Shown here: one piece after another, positions 38,776-49,072 of the stretch
How the letters are laid out: every line of letters starts with the position of its first letter
Numbering within the stretch: position 1 is the stretch's first letter
Assembly: GCF_014904695.1 (NCBI RefSeq)
Contig: NZ_JACXXN010000014.1
Span: 62,001-126,000 of the forward strand
Direction of reading: 5' to 3'
Source of the DNA: Nostoc sp. MG11
GTDB taxonomy: Bacteria > Cyanobacteriota > Cyanobacteriia > Cyanobacteriales > Nostocaceae
DNA: 64,000 nucleotides
Notes under the pieces: model-generated
Told to the model about the DNA's origin: nothing
What the model saw: the letters and a program-made list of their open reading frames with translations, nothing else
Database searches by the model: none
Program-made: the position numbers and the translations under genes

Positions 38776-39195
38776 ATGGCTCAACATCAAGAAATGGCAC
38801 AAACTACCACTCTGCCCCTACCCCCAGCCATCACTTCCAGAGGCGTTGCTGCAACTGAGCTGCGTCCCTGGGGTGCTTTTACAGTTTTGGAAGAAGGGCG
38901 CGGATATAAAATCAAGCGCATCGAAGTTAAGCCTGGACATCGCCTCAGTCTGCAAATGCACCACCACCGCAGCGAACACTGGATTGTCGTTTCGGGTACA
39001 GCTAGGGTGGTTTGCGGAGAGCAAGAAGTCCTCCTGAGCAATAATCAGTCAACCTATGTACCCCAATGTACGGCTCATCGTCTAGAGAATCCTGGCGTGA
39101 TTCCCTTAGTGTTGATTGAAGTGCAAAATGGCGAATATTTAGGAGAGGATGATATTATTCGCTACCAAGATGACTATGCACGTACCAAAGATTAA
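38776..39195 (+). CDS. Single-cupin, phosphomannose isomerase type II C-terminal-like
   Basis: A protein of about 139 residues. ATG 38776 follows gagg at 5 bp and is preferred to ATG 38755. The beta-barrel carries RPWGAFTVLEEGRGYKIKRI, PGHRLSLQMHHHRSEHWIVV (metal-ligand His cluster and Glu) and THRLEN-like AHRLENPG. This is the cupin normally fused behind a mannose-1-phosphate guanylyltransferase; here it stands alone, which is common in cyanobacteria. Mannose-6-phosphate isomerisation for GDP-mannose supply is the likely role, though this is inferred. Confidence 0.85.
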   Translation: MAQHQEMAQTTTLPLPPAITSRGVAATELRPWGAFTVLEEGRGYKIKRIEVKPGHRLSLQMHHHRSEHWIVVSGTARVVCGEQEVLLSNNQSTYVPQCTAHRLENPGVIPLVLIEVQNGEYLGEDDIIRYQDDYARTKD

Positions 39196-39574
39196 AACTA
39201 GATGAGTGGCTCTGATATTATTCAGGAGCCACTGCGCTGCTTTTATTTGCACATACGCCAGAAGTCACCACCTTCAGAAGGCAGGAACTCCTGGCGTTGT
39301 AGCGTTAAAGTGATAATGCGATTGCTCTCATACGCCAGTATGTAGCCAGAATCAAGAACACTCATACAGATAAAGAGCAAACACACCAGACGCTCTTAAT
39401 ACTGGAAAACAGAATTTATTAGGCATTAATAACTGAAGACAAATATCTGAAATCGAATGAGAATATTCCTTACTTTATAGCTTTGGATGTAGCAGTAAAC
39501 CAACAATAAGGAGTACAAGTGTCAACCCATCTGTAAGATTAAGATAGGGTTTTCAATGGCAAAAAACGAATTCC

Positions 39575-39904
39575 ATGATTCATCTGAGTCAAGCAGCCGC
39601 CAGTGAGATTGGACGAATAAAGTCCAAACAACAGCCAAAAGGTTTGTTTCGATTGACAGTTAGACCCGGTGGCTGTTCCGGGTGGTTTTACGATATGTTG
39701 TTTGATGAAGCAGTAAAAGTGAGTGATCAAGTTTTTGACTTGAATGGTATTCAAGTAGTGGTAGATGCTGAAAGCTTAAATTACATCAATGGGTTAACAC
39801 TCGATTATTCAGAGGATCTGATGGGTGGTGGTTTTCGCTTCCACAATCCCCAGGCGATCGCTACCTGTGGCTGTGGAAATTCTTTCTCTATTTGTCCTTC
39901 TTAG
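39575..39904 (+). CDS. IscA/HesB-like iron-sulfur cluster carrier
   Basis: A 109-residue A-type carrier-like protein. It has the three expected cysteines: one in RPGGCSGWFY and two in TCGCGNSFSI close to the C-terminus. MIHLSQAAASEIGRI is the usual opening, and LDYSEDLMGGGFRFHNPQA matches the loop before the Cys pair. It would hold or pass Fe-S clusters. It lies just before the str ribosomal operon, the same context as a HesB-like gene in Anabaena PCC 7120 as I recall it. The ATG has no strong ribosome-binding site. Confidence 0.88.
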   Translation: MIHLSQAAASEIGRIKSKQQPKGLFRLTVRPGGCSGWFYDMLFDEAVKVSDQVFDLNGIQVVVDAESLNYINGLTLDYSEDLMGGGFRFHNPQAIATCGCGNSFSICPS

Positions 39905-40105
39905 TCATGGGTAATTAATCATTAGTCTTTGAGCAAATAACAAACACAGAAGTCTAAGTAAAGGAAGGCTCTGTTCAAAACTCCTCCAAAGGGAGACGCT
40001 GCGCGAACGAGGACAAATAACAATTGACATAAAACCATCGAAAACGATATAATTAGGATTTGTTAAAACTTAGACAACCTAATGCAGCTTTACGCGCTGT
40101 AACTC

Positions 40106-40489
40106 ATGCCAACCATACAGCAGCTAATACGTAATGAGCGCGAAAAAGCGCGTCAGAAAACCAAGTCCCCAGCTCTGAAGCAATGTCCTCAACGTCGGGG
40201 TGTTTGTACCAGAGTATACACAACTACGCCTAAAAAGCCTAACTCAGCTCTACGCAAAGTAGCAAGGGTGCGACTTACTTCTGGATTTGAAGTCACAGCT
40301 TACATTCCAGGAATTGGTCACAACTTGCAGGAACACTCAGTTGTAATGATTCGTGGCGGTCGGGTTAAGGACTTACCAGGTGTGAGATACCACATCATCC
40401 GTGGCACCTTAGATACAGCCGGAGTTAAAGACCGCAAGCAAGGTCGTTCCAAGTATGGAACCAAGCGCCCGAAAGAAGCGAAAAAGTAG
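40106..40489 (+). CDS. rpsL: 30S ribosomal protein S12
   Basis: 127-residue S12, part of the decoding centre. Typical text includes [37 protein letters not shown] and the aspartate-bearing loop [12 protein letters not shown]. The Lys residues that determine streptomycin response (TTPKKPNSA) are the wild-type form. First gene of the str cluster rpsL-rpsG-fusA-tufA-rpsJ. The 200 bp upstream contain a Nostoc-type spacer repeat (gggagacgctgcgcgaacga, about 39991-40010) and probably the operon promoter. Confidence 0.98.
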   Translation: MPTIQQLIRNEREKARQKTKSPALKQCPQRRGVCTRVYTTTPKKPNSALRKVARVRLTSGFEVTAYIPGIGHNLQEHSVVMIRGGRVKDLPGVRYHIIRGTLDTAGVKDRKQGRSKYGTKRPKEAKK

Positions 40490-40890
40490 GATTAGGCGAT
40501 TAATCGCATCAAACACGATTAATCGTCTCTCTTAGATAGAAGCGCGTCAAGGGATAGAAAAACAAACAGCGCTTGCTTTTAAACAACAGTGATTATCGCT
40601 GATGTATCTGTTTCAGTAAAAGCTACACCTACACTAAGCGAGCAAGTGTAGAAAGTTTTAAGCAAAATACTGTAAGCGACAGCAGCATTAATATCTAGAT
40701 ATTAAGGTTTATAATGTTGTCGCCTTGTGTGTCTAGTTGCAGGCAGCAAGTCAAGTAGGTCAGCCTCGCTGCAACTGAAGAGGAAAAATATGAGGAATTT
40801 TAAGCGGCGGGTTCCACCGCTTTTAGTTTCCAGTGTCTGATAGCCTGATAGCATATAATTTCGTTGCCAAATCCGAATTAAAGGTGAAGT
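40490..40890 (+). promoter_or_regulatory. Long rpsL-rpsG spacer with several hairpins
   Basis: 401 bp separate two genes that are usually close. It contains repeated cgattaatcg palindromes (about 40496-40530), a hairpin ctacact/agtgtag (40629-40635 with 40645-40651), an 8-bp stem agttgcag/ctgcaact (40735-40742 with 40769-40776) and aagcgg/ccgctt followed by tttag (40802-40822). In E. coli this interval is the S7 autoregulatory site. Here a separate promoter, attenuator or S7 target is plausible but inferred. Confidence 0.5.
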
Positions 40891-41361
40891 ATGTCTCGTC
40901 GTGGTGTTGTTCAAAAGCGCCCAGTTCCGTCTGACTCCGTATATAACAGTCGCCTTGTGAGCATGATTATCAGACGGATTATGCGTCATGGCAAGAAATC
41001 ACTTGCCGCACGGATTGTTTATGATGCCTTGAAAACTATTGAGGAACGCACTGGTAGCGGTGCCTTGGAAACCTTTGAAAGAGCAGTGCGAAATGCAACG
41101 CCTTTAGTAGAAGTAAAAGCTCGGCGAGTCGGCGGAGCAACCTATCAAGTACCAATGGAAGTGCGTTCAGACCGGGGTACTACCCTAGCACTGCGTTGGC
41201 TAGTGCAATTTTCAAGATCCAGACCAGGGCGCACAATGGCCAGTAAGCTGGCAAATGAGTTAATGGATGCTGCTAACGAAACTGGAAATGCCATTCGCAA
41301 GAGGGAAGAAACTCACCGCATGGCGGAAGCAAACAAAGCATTTGCACACTATCGTTACTAA
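40891..41361 (+). CDS. rpsG: 30S ribosomal protein S7
   Basis: 156-residue S7, the primary 16S 3'-domain binder and assembly initiator. [50 protein letters not shown] and the C-terminal [13 protein letters not shown] are all typical. Second gene of the str cluster. A moderate aaaggtgaa lies before the ATG. Confidence 0.98.
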   Translation: MSRRGVVQKRPVPSDSVYNSRLVSMIIRRIMRHGKKSLAARIVYDALKTIEERTGSGALETFERAVRNATPLVEVKARRVGGATYQVPMEVRSDRGTTLALRWLVQFSRSRPGRTMASKLANELMDAANETGNAIRKREETHRMAEANKAFAHYRY

Positions 41362-41499
41362 GTAGAAAAACGATATATCGCAGTTTTATCAGCGGTGTAT
41401 CGTTGATTTTTTCAAAAAGACGGTTTTCCGTAAAAGTATAGAATCTTAACAAAGAGTAATATACAAGATATCATGAGGCAAAAACTATAGGAGGTAGCT

Positions 41500-43578
41500 G
41501 TGGCACGTACGATCCCGCTAGAGAGAGTACGCAATATCGGTATTGCGGCGCATATAGATGCGGGCAAGACAACGACAACAGAGAGAATATTGTTTTACTC
41601 TGGAATAATTCATAAAATTGGCGAAGTTCATGAAGGAACTGCTGTAACAGACTGGATGGATCAGGAGCGAGAGCGGGGAATTACCATCACTGCTGCTGCT
41701 ATTACTACCAGCTGGAAAGATCATCAAATTAACATTATCGATACCCCAGGTCACGTAGACTTCACGATTGAAGTTGAGCGTTCCATGCGTGTGTTGGATG
41801 GTGTAATCGCAGTATTTTGTTCTGTAGGTGGTGTACAACCACAGTCCGAGACAGTGTGGCGACAAGCAGACCGCTACAAAGTACCTCGAATAGCCTTCAT
41901 CAACAAAATGGATCGTACAGGAGCGAACTTTTATAAAGTTCACGAGCAAATGCGCGATCGCCTGCGAGCTAACGCCATTGCTATTCAATTACCAATTGGT
42001 AGCGAAAACGAATTCCAAGGGATCGTTGATCTAGTGCGGCAGCGTGCATATATTTACGCTAACGACCAAGGAACCGATATCCAAGAAACAGATATCCCAT
42101 CAGAATTGCAAGAGCAAGTAGAAGAATACCGCACCAAGCTAATAGAAGCGGCGGCGGAAACCGACGATACTCTGATGGCTAAGTACTTCGAGGGCGAAGA
42201 ACTTACAGAAGACGAAGTTCGTACTGCCCTGCGTAAAGGCACAATTGCAGGGACAATCGTACCAGTACTTTGTGGCTCTGCATTCAAAAACAAAGGTGTG
42301 CAGTTGATGCTGGATGCAGTTGTAGATTACCTGCCAGCGCCAAGTGAAGTACCACCAATCCAAGGCATACTGCCAAATGGCGATACTGTCGAGCGGCGGG
42401 CTGATGACAACGAACCTCTAGCAGCTCTGGCATTCAAAATTATGGCTGATCCTTATGGTCGCCTCACATTTGTTCGCGTTTATTCTGGTGTCCTGAAAAA
42501 GGGCAGCTACGTCCTCAACGCTAGTAAGAATAAAAAAGAACGAATTTCCCGCTTAGTTCTCATGAAGGCAGATGACCGACAAGATGTCGATGAACTGCGA
42601 GCGGGTGATTTGGGAGCAGCTCTGGGATTGAAAGACACCTTGACAGGTGACACAATCTGTGATGATGCATCACCAGTAATTCTGGAATCCCTATTCATTC
42701 CTGAGCCTGTGATCTCGGTGGCGGTTGAACCCAAAACCAAGAACGACATGGACAAGCTGTCCAAGGCTCTGCAATCTCTTTCAGAAGAAGACCCCACCTT
42801 CCGTGTCCACGTCGATCCGGAAACAAACCAAACCGTGATCGCAGGGATGGGAGAACTCCACCTAGAAATTCTAGTAGACCGGATGTTACGAGAATTCAAA
42901 GTGGAAGCGAATGTCGGCGCGCCGCAAGTAGCTTACCGCGAAACGATTCGCAAACGTGTCTCCAAAGTAGAAGGCAAGTTTATCCGTCAAAGTGGTGGTA
43001 AAGGTCAATATGGTCACGTTGTGATCGATTTGGAACCAGGAGAACCCGGTACTGGCTTTGAATTCGTCTCCAAAATTGTTGGTGGTACAGTACCTAAAGA
43101 GTATATTGGCCCCGCAGAACAAGGAATGAAAGAAAGCTGCGAATCCGGTGTCCTGGCTGGATATCCGTTGATTGACGTCAAAGCGACGCTAATTGATGGG
43201 TCATACCACGATGTAGACTCTTCGGAAATGGCTTTTAAAATCGCTGGATCGATGGCGATGAAAGAGGCTGTGCTGAAAGCTTCACCCGTCCTCTTAGAGC
43301 CTATGATGAAAGTTGAGGTTGAAGTTCCCGAAAACTTCCTTGGGGATGTCATGGGCGACCTTAATTCCCGTCGTGGGCAAATTGAGGGAATGGGATCTGA
43401 GCAGAGCATTGCCAAAGTGACTGCTAAAGTCCCGTTGGCAGAAATGTTTGGCTACGCCACTGATATCCGGTCGAAAACCCAAGGTCGGGGCATCTTCTCA
43501 ATGGAGTTTAGCCACTACGAAGAAGTGCCTCGCAACGTGGCTGAGGCAATCATTGCTAAAAGCAAAGGGAACGCTTAA
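41500..43578 (+). CDS. fusA: Elongation factor G
   Basis: 692-residue translocation GTPase. A strong ribosome-binding site (aggagg, 41489-41494) precedes a GTG start at 41500. The P-loop is AHIDAGKT (17-24), with DTPGHVD and NKMD for G3 and G4. Domains II-V follow, with [10 protein letters not shown] in switch I and [16 protein letters not shown] in domain IV. It is full length with no unusual insertion. It lies 138 bp after rpsG and 23 bp before tufA, consistent with co-transcription. Confidence 0.98.
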   Translation: MARTIPLERVRNIGIAAHIDAGKTTTTERILFYSGIIHKIGEVHEGTAVTDWMDQERERGITITAAAITTSWKDHQINIIDTPGHVDFTIEVERSMRVLDGVIAVFCSVGGVQPQSETVWRQADRYKVPRIAFINKMDRTGANFYKVHEQMRDRLRANAIAIQLPIGSENEFQGIVDLVRQRAYIYANDQGTDIQETDIPSELQEQVEEYRTKLIEAAAETDDTLMAKYFEGEELTEDEVRTALRKGTIAGTIVPVLCGSAFKNKGVQLMLDAVVDYLPAPSEVPPIQGILPNGDTVERRADDNEPLAALAFKIMADPYGRLTFVRVYSGVLKKGSYVLNASKNKKERISRLVLMKADDRQDVDELRAGDLGAALGLKDTLTGDTICDDASPVILESLFIPEPVISVAVEPKTKNDMDKLSKALQSLSEEDPTFRVHVDPETNQTVIAGMGELHLEILVDRMLREFKVEANVGAPQVAYRETIRKRVSKVEGKFIRQSGGKGQYGHVVIDLEPGEPGTGFEFVSKIVGGTVPKEYIGPAEQGMKESCESGVLAGYPLIDVKATLIDGSYHDVDSSEMAFKIAGSMAMKEAVLKASPVLLEPMMKVEVEVPENFLGDVMGDLNSRRGQIEGMGSEQSIAKVTAKVPLAEMFGYATDIRSKTQGRGIFSMEFSHYEEVPRNVAEAIIAKSKGNA

Positions 43579-43601
43579 TTAGAATAAGGAAATGAGCATT
43601 C

Positions 43602-44831
43602 ATGGCACGCGCAAAGTTTGAAAGGAATAAACCCCACATCAATATCGGTACGATTGGCCACGTTGACCACGGCAAAACCACGTTAACGGCAGCCATCACT
43701 ATGACCTTGGCAGCTATGGGTCAAGCTATAGCTAAGGGCTATGATCAAATCGATAACGCGCCAGAAGAAAAGGCACGGGGTATTACTATTAATACAGCCC
43801 ACGTTGAGTATGAAACCGAAAATAGGCACTATGCTCACGTAGACTGTCCTGGACACGCTGACTATGTGAAGAACATGATCACCGGTGCTGCCCAGATGGA
43901 TGGAGCTATCCTCGTAGTTGCTGCTACCGATGGCCCTATGCCCCAAACCCGTGAACACATCCTACTGGCAAAACAGGTCGGCGTTCCTAGTCTGGTTGTC
44001 TTCTTGAACAAGGAAGACTTAATGGATGATCCAGAACTTCTGGAACTAGTGGAACTAGAACTTCGGGAATTGCTTTCCAGCTATGATTTCCCTGGTGATG
44101 ACATTCCCATTATCAAAGGCTCTGGTCTACAAGCGTTAGAAAAAATGACCTCTAACCCCAAAACTCAACGGGGTGAAGATCCTTGGGTAGATAAAATCTA
44201 TGAGCTGATGGATGCTGTAGATTCCTTTATCCCCACTCCTGAGCGGGATATAGATAAGCCCTTCTTGATGGCTGTAGAAGACGTGTTCTCGATCACAGGT
44301 CGTGGAACTGTGGCTACTGGTCGGATTGAACGTGGTAAAGTCAAAGTCGGCGATACGGTTGAACTAGTGGGTATTAGAGATACTCGCAACACAACCGTAA
44401 CTGGAATTGAGATGTTTAAGAAGAGTCTTGATGAAGGTATGGCTGGAGATAACGCCGGTGTATTACTGCGGGGTATCCAAAAGGCTGATATTGAGCGGGG
44501 TATGGTGTTAGCTAAACCTGGTTCAATTACCCCTCACACTCAATTTGAAGGTGAAGTGTACGTCCTTACCGAAAAAGAAGGTGGTCGTAAAACCCCATTT
44601 TTCTCTGGCTACCGTCCCCAGTTCTACGTACGGACAACCGACGTAACTGGCACTATTAAGACCTTCACTTCCGATGATGGCAGTGAGGCAGAAATGGTAA
44701 TGCCAGGCGATCGCATTAAAATGACCGTAGAATTAATCAACCCGATCGCTATTGAGCAAGGAATGCGCTTCGCTATCCGCGAAGGTGGTCGTACCATTGG
44801 TGCTGGTGTCGTCTCCAAAATCTTGAAGTAA
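43602..44831 (+). CDS. tufA: Elongation factor Tu
   Basis: 409-residue EF-Tu, which delivers aminoacyl-tRNA to the ribosome. The P-loop is GHVDHGKT (19-26), followed by [12 protein letters not shown] and NKED. It has the approximately 10-residue insertion in domain I ([13 protein letters not shown]) seen in cyanobacterial and plastid EF-Tu. The C-terminus [20 protein letters not shown] is typical. It starts 23 bp after fusA; a strong hairpin follows the stop. Confidence 0.98.
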   Translation: MARAKFERNKPHINIGTIGHVDHGKTTLTAAITMTLAAMGQAIAKGYDQIDNAPEEKARGITINTAHVEYETENRHYAHVDCPGHADYVKNMITGAAQMDGAILVVAATDGPMPQTREHILLAKQVGVPSLVVFLNKEDLMDDPELLELVELELRELLSSYDFPGDDIPIIKGSGLQALEKMTSNPKTQRGEDPWVDKIYELMDAVDSFIPTPERDIDKPFLMAVEDVFSITGRGTVATGRIERGKVKVGDTVELVGIRDTRNTTVTGIEMFKKSLDEGMAGDNAGVLLRGIQKADIERGMVLAKPGSITPHTQFEGEVYVLTEKEGGRKTPFFSGYRPQFYVRTTDVTGTIKTFTSDDGSEAEMVMPGDRIKMTVELINPIAIEQGMRFAIREGGRTIGAGVVSKILK

Positions 44832-44851
44832 CACCTTTTTGCTCTCATAAA

Positions 44852-44893
44852 AAAGGAGCAGAGATGGTATTAGTACCTCTCTGCTCCTTTCTC
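44852..44893 (+). terminator. Strong hairpin after tufA
   Basis: AAAGGAGCAGAGA (44852-44864) pairs perfectly with TCTCTGCTCCTTT (44878-44890). Beyond a bulged T the inner ggta/tacc extends the stem around the loop ttag. The 3' side runs into tttctcttccctt, which is U-rich. It lies 20 bp after the tufA stop and 100 bp before rpsJ, so it ends most tufA transcripts or sets the rpsJ read-through level. Confidence 0.85.
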
Positions 44894-44911
44894 TTCCCTT
44901 CATTTTAGGTA

Positions 44912-44965
44912 CTGGTGATTGGGTATTGGTTTCCCAGTCCCCAGTCTCCAGTTCACATTCCCCTA
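44912..44965. repeat. STRR-type spacer repeats before rpsJ
   Basis: ggtgattgggtattggtttc followed by ccagtccccagtctccagtt has the heptamer-like units seen at 12192 and 23051. Any upstream in-frame start for rpsJ within this stretch would translate repeat DNA and is unlikely. Confidence 0.6.
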
Positions 44966-44990
44966 TTACTCAGAACCTGGACAATTAAAG

Positions 44991-45308
44991 ATGGCAACTC
45001 TACAGCAGCAGAAGATTAGAATTCGTTTACAGGCTTTTGACCGACGCTTATTGGATACATCTTGCGAGAAGATTGTAGACACAGCTAACCGTACTAATGC
45101 TACAGCCATAGGCCCAATTCCTTTACCAACAAAACGGCGGATCTATTGTGTGCTGCGATCGCCTCACGTAGATAAGGATTCACGAGAACACTTTGAAACC
45201 CGTACTCATCGTCGGATTATTGACATTTATCAGCCTTCTTCTAAAACTATTGATGCCTTGATGAAACTGGATCTACCATCAGGTGTGGATATAGAAGTAA
45301 AACTTTAA
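44991..45308 (+). CDS. rpsJ: 30S ribosomal protein S10
   Basis: 105-residue S10, which also acts as NusE in antitermination. The ATG at 44991 gives [20 protein letters not shown], the cyanobacterial start; longer upstream starts would run through repeat [23 protein letters not shown] and the loop [16 protein letters not shown] are typical. Its location after tufA, rather than at the head of the S10 operon, is the known cyanobacterial arrangement. Confidence 0.97.
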   Translation: MATLQQQKIRIRLQAFDRRLLDTSCEKIVDTANRTNATAIGPIPLPTKRRIYCVLRSPHVDKDSREHFETRTHRRIIDIYQPSSKTIDALMKLDLPSGVDIEVKL

Positions 45309-45526
45309 ATTAGTCATTAGTACTCCGGCAAATGACCAATGACATAGACGCCTTAGCAGCTTCCCGCTGGTAGTAAAAATGACATTAGTATGAATATTTA
45401 TCTGGCCCTGAAGAAATATATCTCAGGGCTTTTATTTAGCTACTAAACAAATGTTAGAATATAAACAAAGTACGGGAAAAGCAGAGAAAAATAAATTTTA
45501 AAGATTAAGTTTATACTGAGATAACA

Positions 45527-46174
45527 ATGACATCCTCTTCTAAAATTGCAGTTCGTGAACTACCTCTGTTCCCGTTACCTGAAGTAGTTCTATTTCCCAC
45601 TAGACCATTACCCCTGCACATCTTTGAATTTCGCTACCGAATCATGATGAACACGATTTTGGAGAGTGATCGAAGGTTCGGGGTCTTAATGGTTGATCCA
45701 GCTAAAGGTGGGATTGCAAATGTTGGCTGCTGTGCGGAAATAATTCATCATCAACGATTGCCAGATGATCGCATGAAAGTGTTGACTTTGGGGCAACAAA
45801 GATTTCGTGTATTAGAATATGTTCGTGAAAAACCTTACCGCGTTGGCTTAGTAGAGTGGATTGAGGACCATCCACCTGTCAAGGATTTGCGACCTTTGTC
45901 TTCCGAAGTAGAACAACTGCTACGAGATGTCGTGCGTCTATCAGCCAAATTAACCGAACAAAACATTGAGCTACCAGAAGATTTGCCCGATTTACCAACA
46001 GAGTTATCTTATTGGGTAGCGAGCAATCTCTATGGTGTTGCCCCAGAGCAGCAGTCATTGCTAGAAATGCAGGATACTGTGGCTCGTCTAGAACGGGAAG
46101 CAGAAATTTTAACTTCTACTCGTAATCATTTGGCCGCTCGCGCTGTACTCAAAGAAACCTTTAATCAGAAATAG
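45527..46174 (+). CDS. Lon N-terminal substrate-binding domain protein
   Basis: A 215-residue protein made only of a Lon-N (LAN/PUA-like) domain with a helical tail. The opening ELPLFPLPEVVLFPTRPLPL then HIFEFRYRIM is the classical start. GCCAEIIHHQ and LTLGQQRFRVL follow. No AAA or protease domain is present, so it cannot be a Lon protease; it may recognise substrates or act as an adaptor. It is convergent with pheA, with 7 bp between the stops. Confidence 0.92.
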   Translation: MTSSSKIAVRELPLFPLPEVVLFPTRPLPLHIFEFRYRIMMNTILESDRRFGVLMVDPAKGGIANVGCCAEIIHHQRLPDDRMKVLTLGQQRFRVLEYVREKPYRVGLVEWIEDHPPVKDLRPLSSEVEQLLRDVVRLSAKLTEQNIELPEDLPDLPTELSYWVASNLYGVAPEQQSLLEMQDTVARLEREAEILTSTRNHLAARAVLKETFNQK

Positions 46175-46181
46175 AGACAAG

Positions 46182-47060
46182 TTATATTAAGTCTCTACTG
46201 ATTTTTAAAACATTGTAAGCGCCAAAGATTTTCAAAATTTCTGTATAAACGGATAAATCTGCTAGAGCAGATTTAATCTGTGCTGAGGTGGCATCTGTTT
46301 CGAGATCAACGAAAAATAAATATTCCCCTAGCGATCGCTTCGTTGGACGAGATTCAATCCGGCTGAGGTTAATCCCCAATTGAGCAAATACTTGTAGGGG
46401 TTTAAGTAGAGCTCCGGGTACATTAGCAGGCGTACTGAAAGCCAGCGATGTGTGACTAGGACTTATTGAAGACATACGGTAATTAGCGTCTACTTCACCC
46501 TGACTTACCACCCAAAAGCGAGTACAGTTTTCTGGATAGTCGTTAATACTATTGGCAAGTATTGGCAGATTGTAGAGCTGAGCAGCTCTGCTAGATGCGA
46601 TCGCCCCTACCGTTCTATCATTTTCCAAGTGCTGTAGCGGCTCAGTTGTGGAATTAGTAGGAATCAACTGCACAGTTGGGAGAAACATCTCTAACCATCC
46701 CTGACATTGTGCTAAAGCTTGCGGATGAGAATAAACAGTTTTAATACTATCCAAGCTAGTCGCGCAGGAAATTAATGCATGAGCGATGGGCATAACCAAA
46801 GCCAACTGAATACGCAGACTGTCCAACTGCCACAGCGTATCCATTGTCATAGTTACACTGCCTTCAATAGAATTTTCTACTGGTACAACGGCCAACTGAG
46901 TTTGTCCAGAGGCAACGGCTTGGAGGGACTGAGCAATACTGGGATAAGGGCATAAGATAGCTTCAATTCCTGTCCTTTTGACTAACCAATTGACATAAAA
47001 AATAGCTGCTTGTTCTGCGTAAGTACCAGGAGGCCCTAAATGAGCAATAGATATAGTCAT
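46182..47060 (-). CDS. pheA: Prephenate dehydratase
   Basis: 292-residue enzyme of phenylalanine synthesis that turns prephenate into phenylpyruvate. The catalytic domain starts ISIAHLGPPGTYAEQAA and carries the Thr-Arg-Phe motif in ENCTRFWVVSQ. A C-terminal ACT domain (GALLKPLQVFAQLGINLSRI then ESRPTKRSLGEY) includes the ESRP Phe-binding motif, so feedback inhibition is expected. It is monofunctional, with no chorismate mutase domain. It is 94 bp downstream of the GT-C gene on the same strand. Confidence 0.96.
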   Translation of the reverse strand: MTISIAHLGPPGTYAEQAAIFYVNWLVKRTGIEAILCPYPSIAQSLQAVASGQTQLAVVPVENSIEGSVTMTMDTLWQLDSLRIQLALVMPIAHALISCATSLDSIKTVYSHPQALAQCQGWLEMFLPTVQLIPTNSTTEPLQHLENDRTVGAIASSRAAQLYNLPILANSINDYPENCTRFWVVSQGEVDANYRMSSISPSHTSLAFSTPANVPGALLKPLQVFAQLGINLSRIESRPTKRSLGEYLFFVDLETDATSAQIKSALADLSVYTEILKIFGAYNVLKISRDLI

Positions 47061-47154
47061 GGTGTTTATTAGTTATCTGTTAAATTTATAGACTATATCG
47101 CATACAAGGCTAGCTTTTATCAACCGAGAATATTAGTTTGATTATTTCATGGAA

Positions 47155-48870
47155 CTACGTTCTGCTCTTTTGAGTAGCGCAGTGATAAAGTTTATAATTG
47201 TATTCGCCAGCAGATTTCCCATATTGGTGATCAGGGACACAGCGCTGAGATTCTAGATCGACTTGAGTACGGAATTCAACTAACCACAGGTCTAGAGGTC
47301 GTGGGATTTCAATGAGTTTTTCCTGAAATGTTTGCAGGGCGTAAGTATAAGTTTTAGTCTGTGGATCTTTGCCAGCCAGGTAAAACTGCAAATTTTGGAT
47401 TGGTTGATGTTGGAATTCCCAAGCTAACCCCATCATTCTGCCAGTTTGCCCGTGGTGCAAGTGAGTTGTAGCAATCAACACATTACCTTGAGAGGCTTTT
47501 TGGATGATAGAGGCAAGGACATCAGGGCGTTGATTTTGCAGGTAGCCCAGATTCCAGGTTGCTGTCGCTCCCCCAAACACTGCCATCAGCCAAATTATGC
47601 TCACCGCAACTTTTCCATTCACCAGCAGCCAGAATCTCTGCTTGTGGTGGTTTAAATTTTTTACTCGGTTCCAACAGCCTGCCAATGCAGCACCCAAAAG
47701 TAAAATTACTGCCGGGGCATAGAAAAATTGGAACCGGGCAGCTAAAGTTAAGTCCATTCCTAAGCCGTATGTGAAACATAAGCACAAGGCGATCGCTCCA
47801 AGGATATACCCAATCAAAATTTGAATAGCTAGATGGGTATCAGGGTATTGCTGCTGGGTTTTCAACCCATAAGTGAGATTAGGCAGGCTCCAAAACAAAA
47901 ACAGCAAAGTTACCATACCGGAAACAACTACAATCGCCAGGGGTAAGTTTGTGAGTGCAGAAGGTAACAGCAACAGCATACTGATAATCCAAAGCAGTAG
48001 TCTCCCGATTGGTTCTATCCATCTAACCTGAGCATTGCTACCTGCAACCCAGTTTGTCAGATCACTACCAGAAATATTTTGCAGGGTAGGAACCCAGACC
48101 AAGCATCCGATGAGAGTACCCATAGCAACTATCGAAATACGCCACCAATTAAGTTGCATCGGGTTATTCTGCTGCATTTTTAGCCAAATTTGCCCCAGCA
48201 ATACAAAGCCTTGAACACAAAGAGTCAAGGTGAAAAAAAAGTGAGTTGCTACCCCTAAACTGTTCACAGCTACCCAGGCTAAAACTATCCATATAGATAG
48301 AGATTGCCGCTGATCGATGGTCTGAATTGCTTTGACAAAGCAACACAGAGAAGCAATTACTAGCAAAATCGCTAAAGTATAATGTCGTGCTTCTCTAGCC
48401 AGGAAAACAGTGTATGGTGAGACTGCCATCATCGCTGCTGCCATTTGACCTACCAACCTGGAGCGAAAAGCTAAATAGCCAAAGCCAAATATGGCAGGAA
48501 TCGATGCAACCCCAAACAAAGCACTGAGCGATCGCGCTACCCAAATTGAGACGAGTTCCCCTGTGGGAGAAAACATTTTCATCCAAAAATGTGCCACCGC
48601 AAAGTAGATCGGCGGATGATTACTCTCATCAAACAGATGCCTAATAACTGCACTAATTCCAGCCGTGGGGATAGGTTGCAGTGGTTGCAACAGAACATCT
48701 GAACTGATGACCTGATTGAGTGGTACAGTGTGGAAACTATTGCCTAAGCTAAAAACTAGCGTTGCACACTCATCAGTCCAAGGTGGTAGAGATGCTAGAC
48801 GCAAAAAGCGTAGACCAGTACCAATAGATAACCATAGCAGCAGTAGCAGTAAGTGATAGCGGTTTTTCAT
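47155..48870 (-). CDS. GT39/PMT-type GT-C glycosyltransferase
   Basis: A 571-residue integral membrane protein with about ten or eleven helices. The first loop has PPWTDECATLVFSLG with the Asp-Glu catalytic motif, and FDESNHPPIYFAVAHFW follows, with the conserved H-P-P-(I/L)-Y of the family. A C-terminal soluble domain of about 110 residues follows the last helix. It probably glycosylates a surface molecule from a polyprenyl-linked donor. It is separate from the 17-24 kb glycan cluster but of the same superfamily. Confidence 0.87.
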   Translation of the reverse strand: MKNRYHLLLLLLWLSIGTGLRFLRLASLPPWTDECATLVFSLGNSFHTVPLNQVISSDVLLQPLQPIPTAGISAVIRHLFDESNHPPIYFAVAHFWMKMFSPTGELVSIWVARSLSALFGVASIPAIFGFGYLAFRSRLVGQMAAAMMAVSPYTVFLAREARHYTLAILLVIASLCCFVKAIQTIDQRQSLSIWIVLAWVAVNSLGVATHFFFTLTLCVQGFVLLGQIWLKMQQNNPMQLNWWRISIVAMGTLIGCLVWVPTLQNISGSDLTNWVAGSNAQVRWIEPIGRLLLWIISMLLLLPSALTNLPLAIVVVSGMVTLLFLFWSLPNLTYGLKTQQQYPDTHLAIQILIGYILGAIALCLCFTYGLGMDLTLAARFQFFYAPAVILLLGAALAGCWNRVKNLNHHKQRFWLLVNGKVAVSIIWLMAVFGGATATWNLGYLQNQRPDVLASIIQKASQGNVLIATTHLHHGQTGRMMGLAWEFQHQPIQNLQFYLAGKDPQTKTYTYALQTFQEKLIEIPRPLDLWLVEFRTQVDLESQRCVPDHQYGKSAGEYNYKLYHCATQKSRT

Positions 48871-49072
48871 TAATGCTATGTAGACTTAAGTTTATCTCTC
48901 TCAAGAGAGTAATCATAATTTCTCAAACTGTCTAAATAATGAAGGATAACTATAAGCAAATATAGCTTTAAAAAAAATCAGTCTTGATAAATATTTCTTT
49001 GATTGAATTAAAAAAATAAACATAATAAATTAATTAATAATAGAAGTATCAAACAATTACTTCCTTCAACTC

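Noticed and set aside
41518-41988. A 156-residue minus-strand frame inside fusA
   Set aside because: It is a shadow of a highly conserved gene, with no recognisable domain and no ribosome-binding site.
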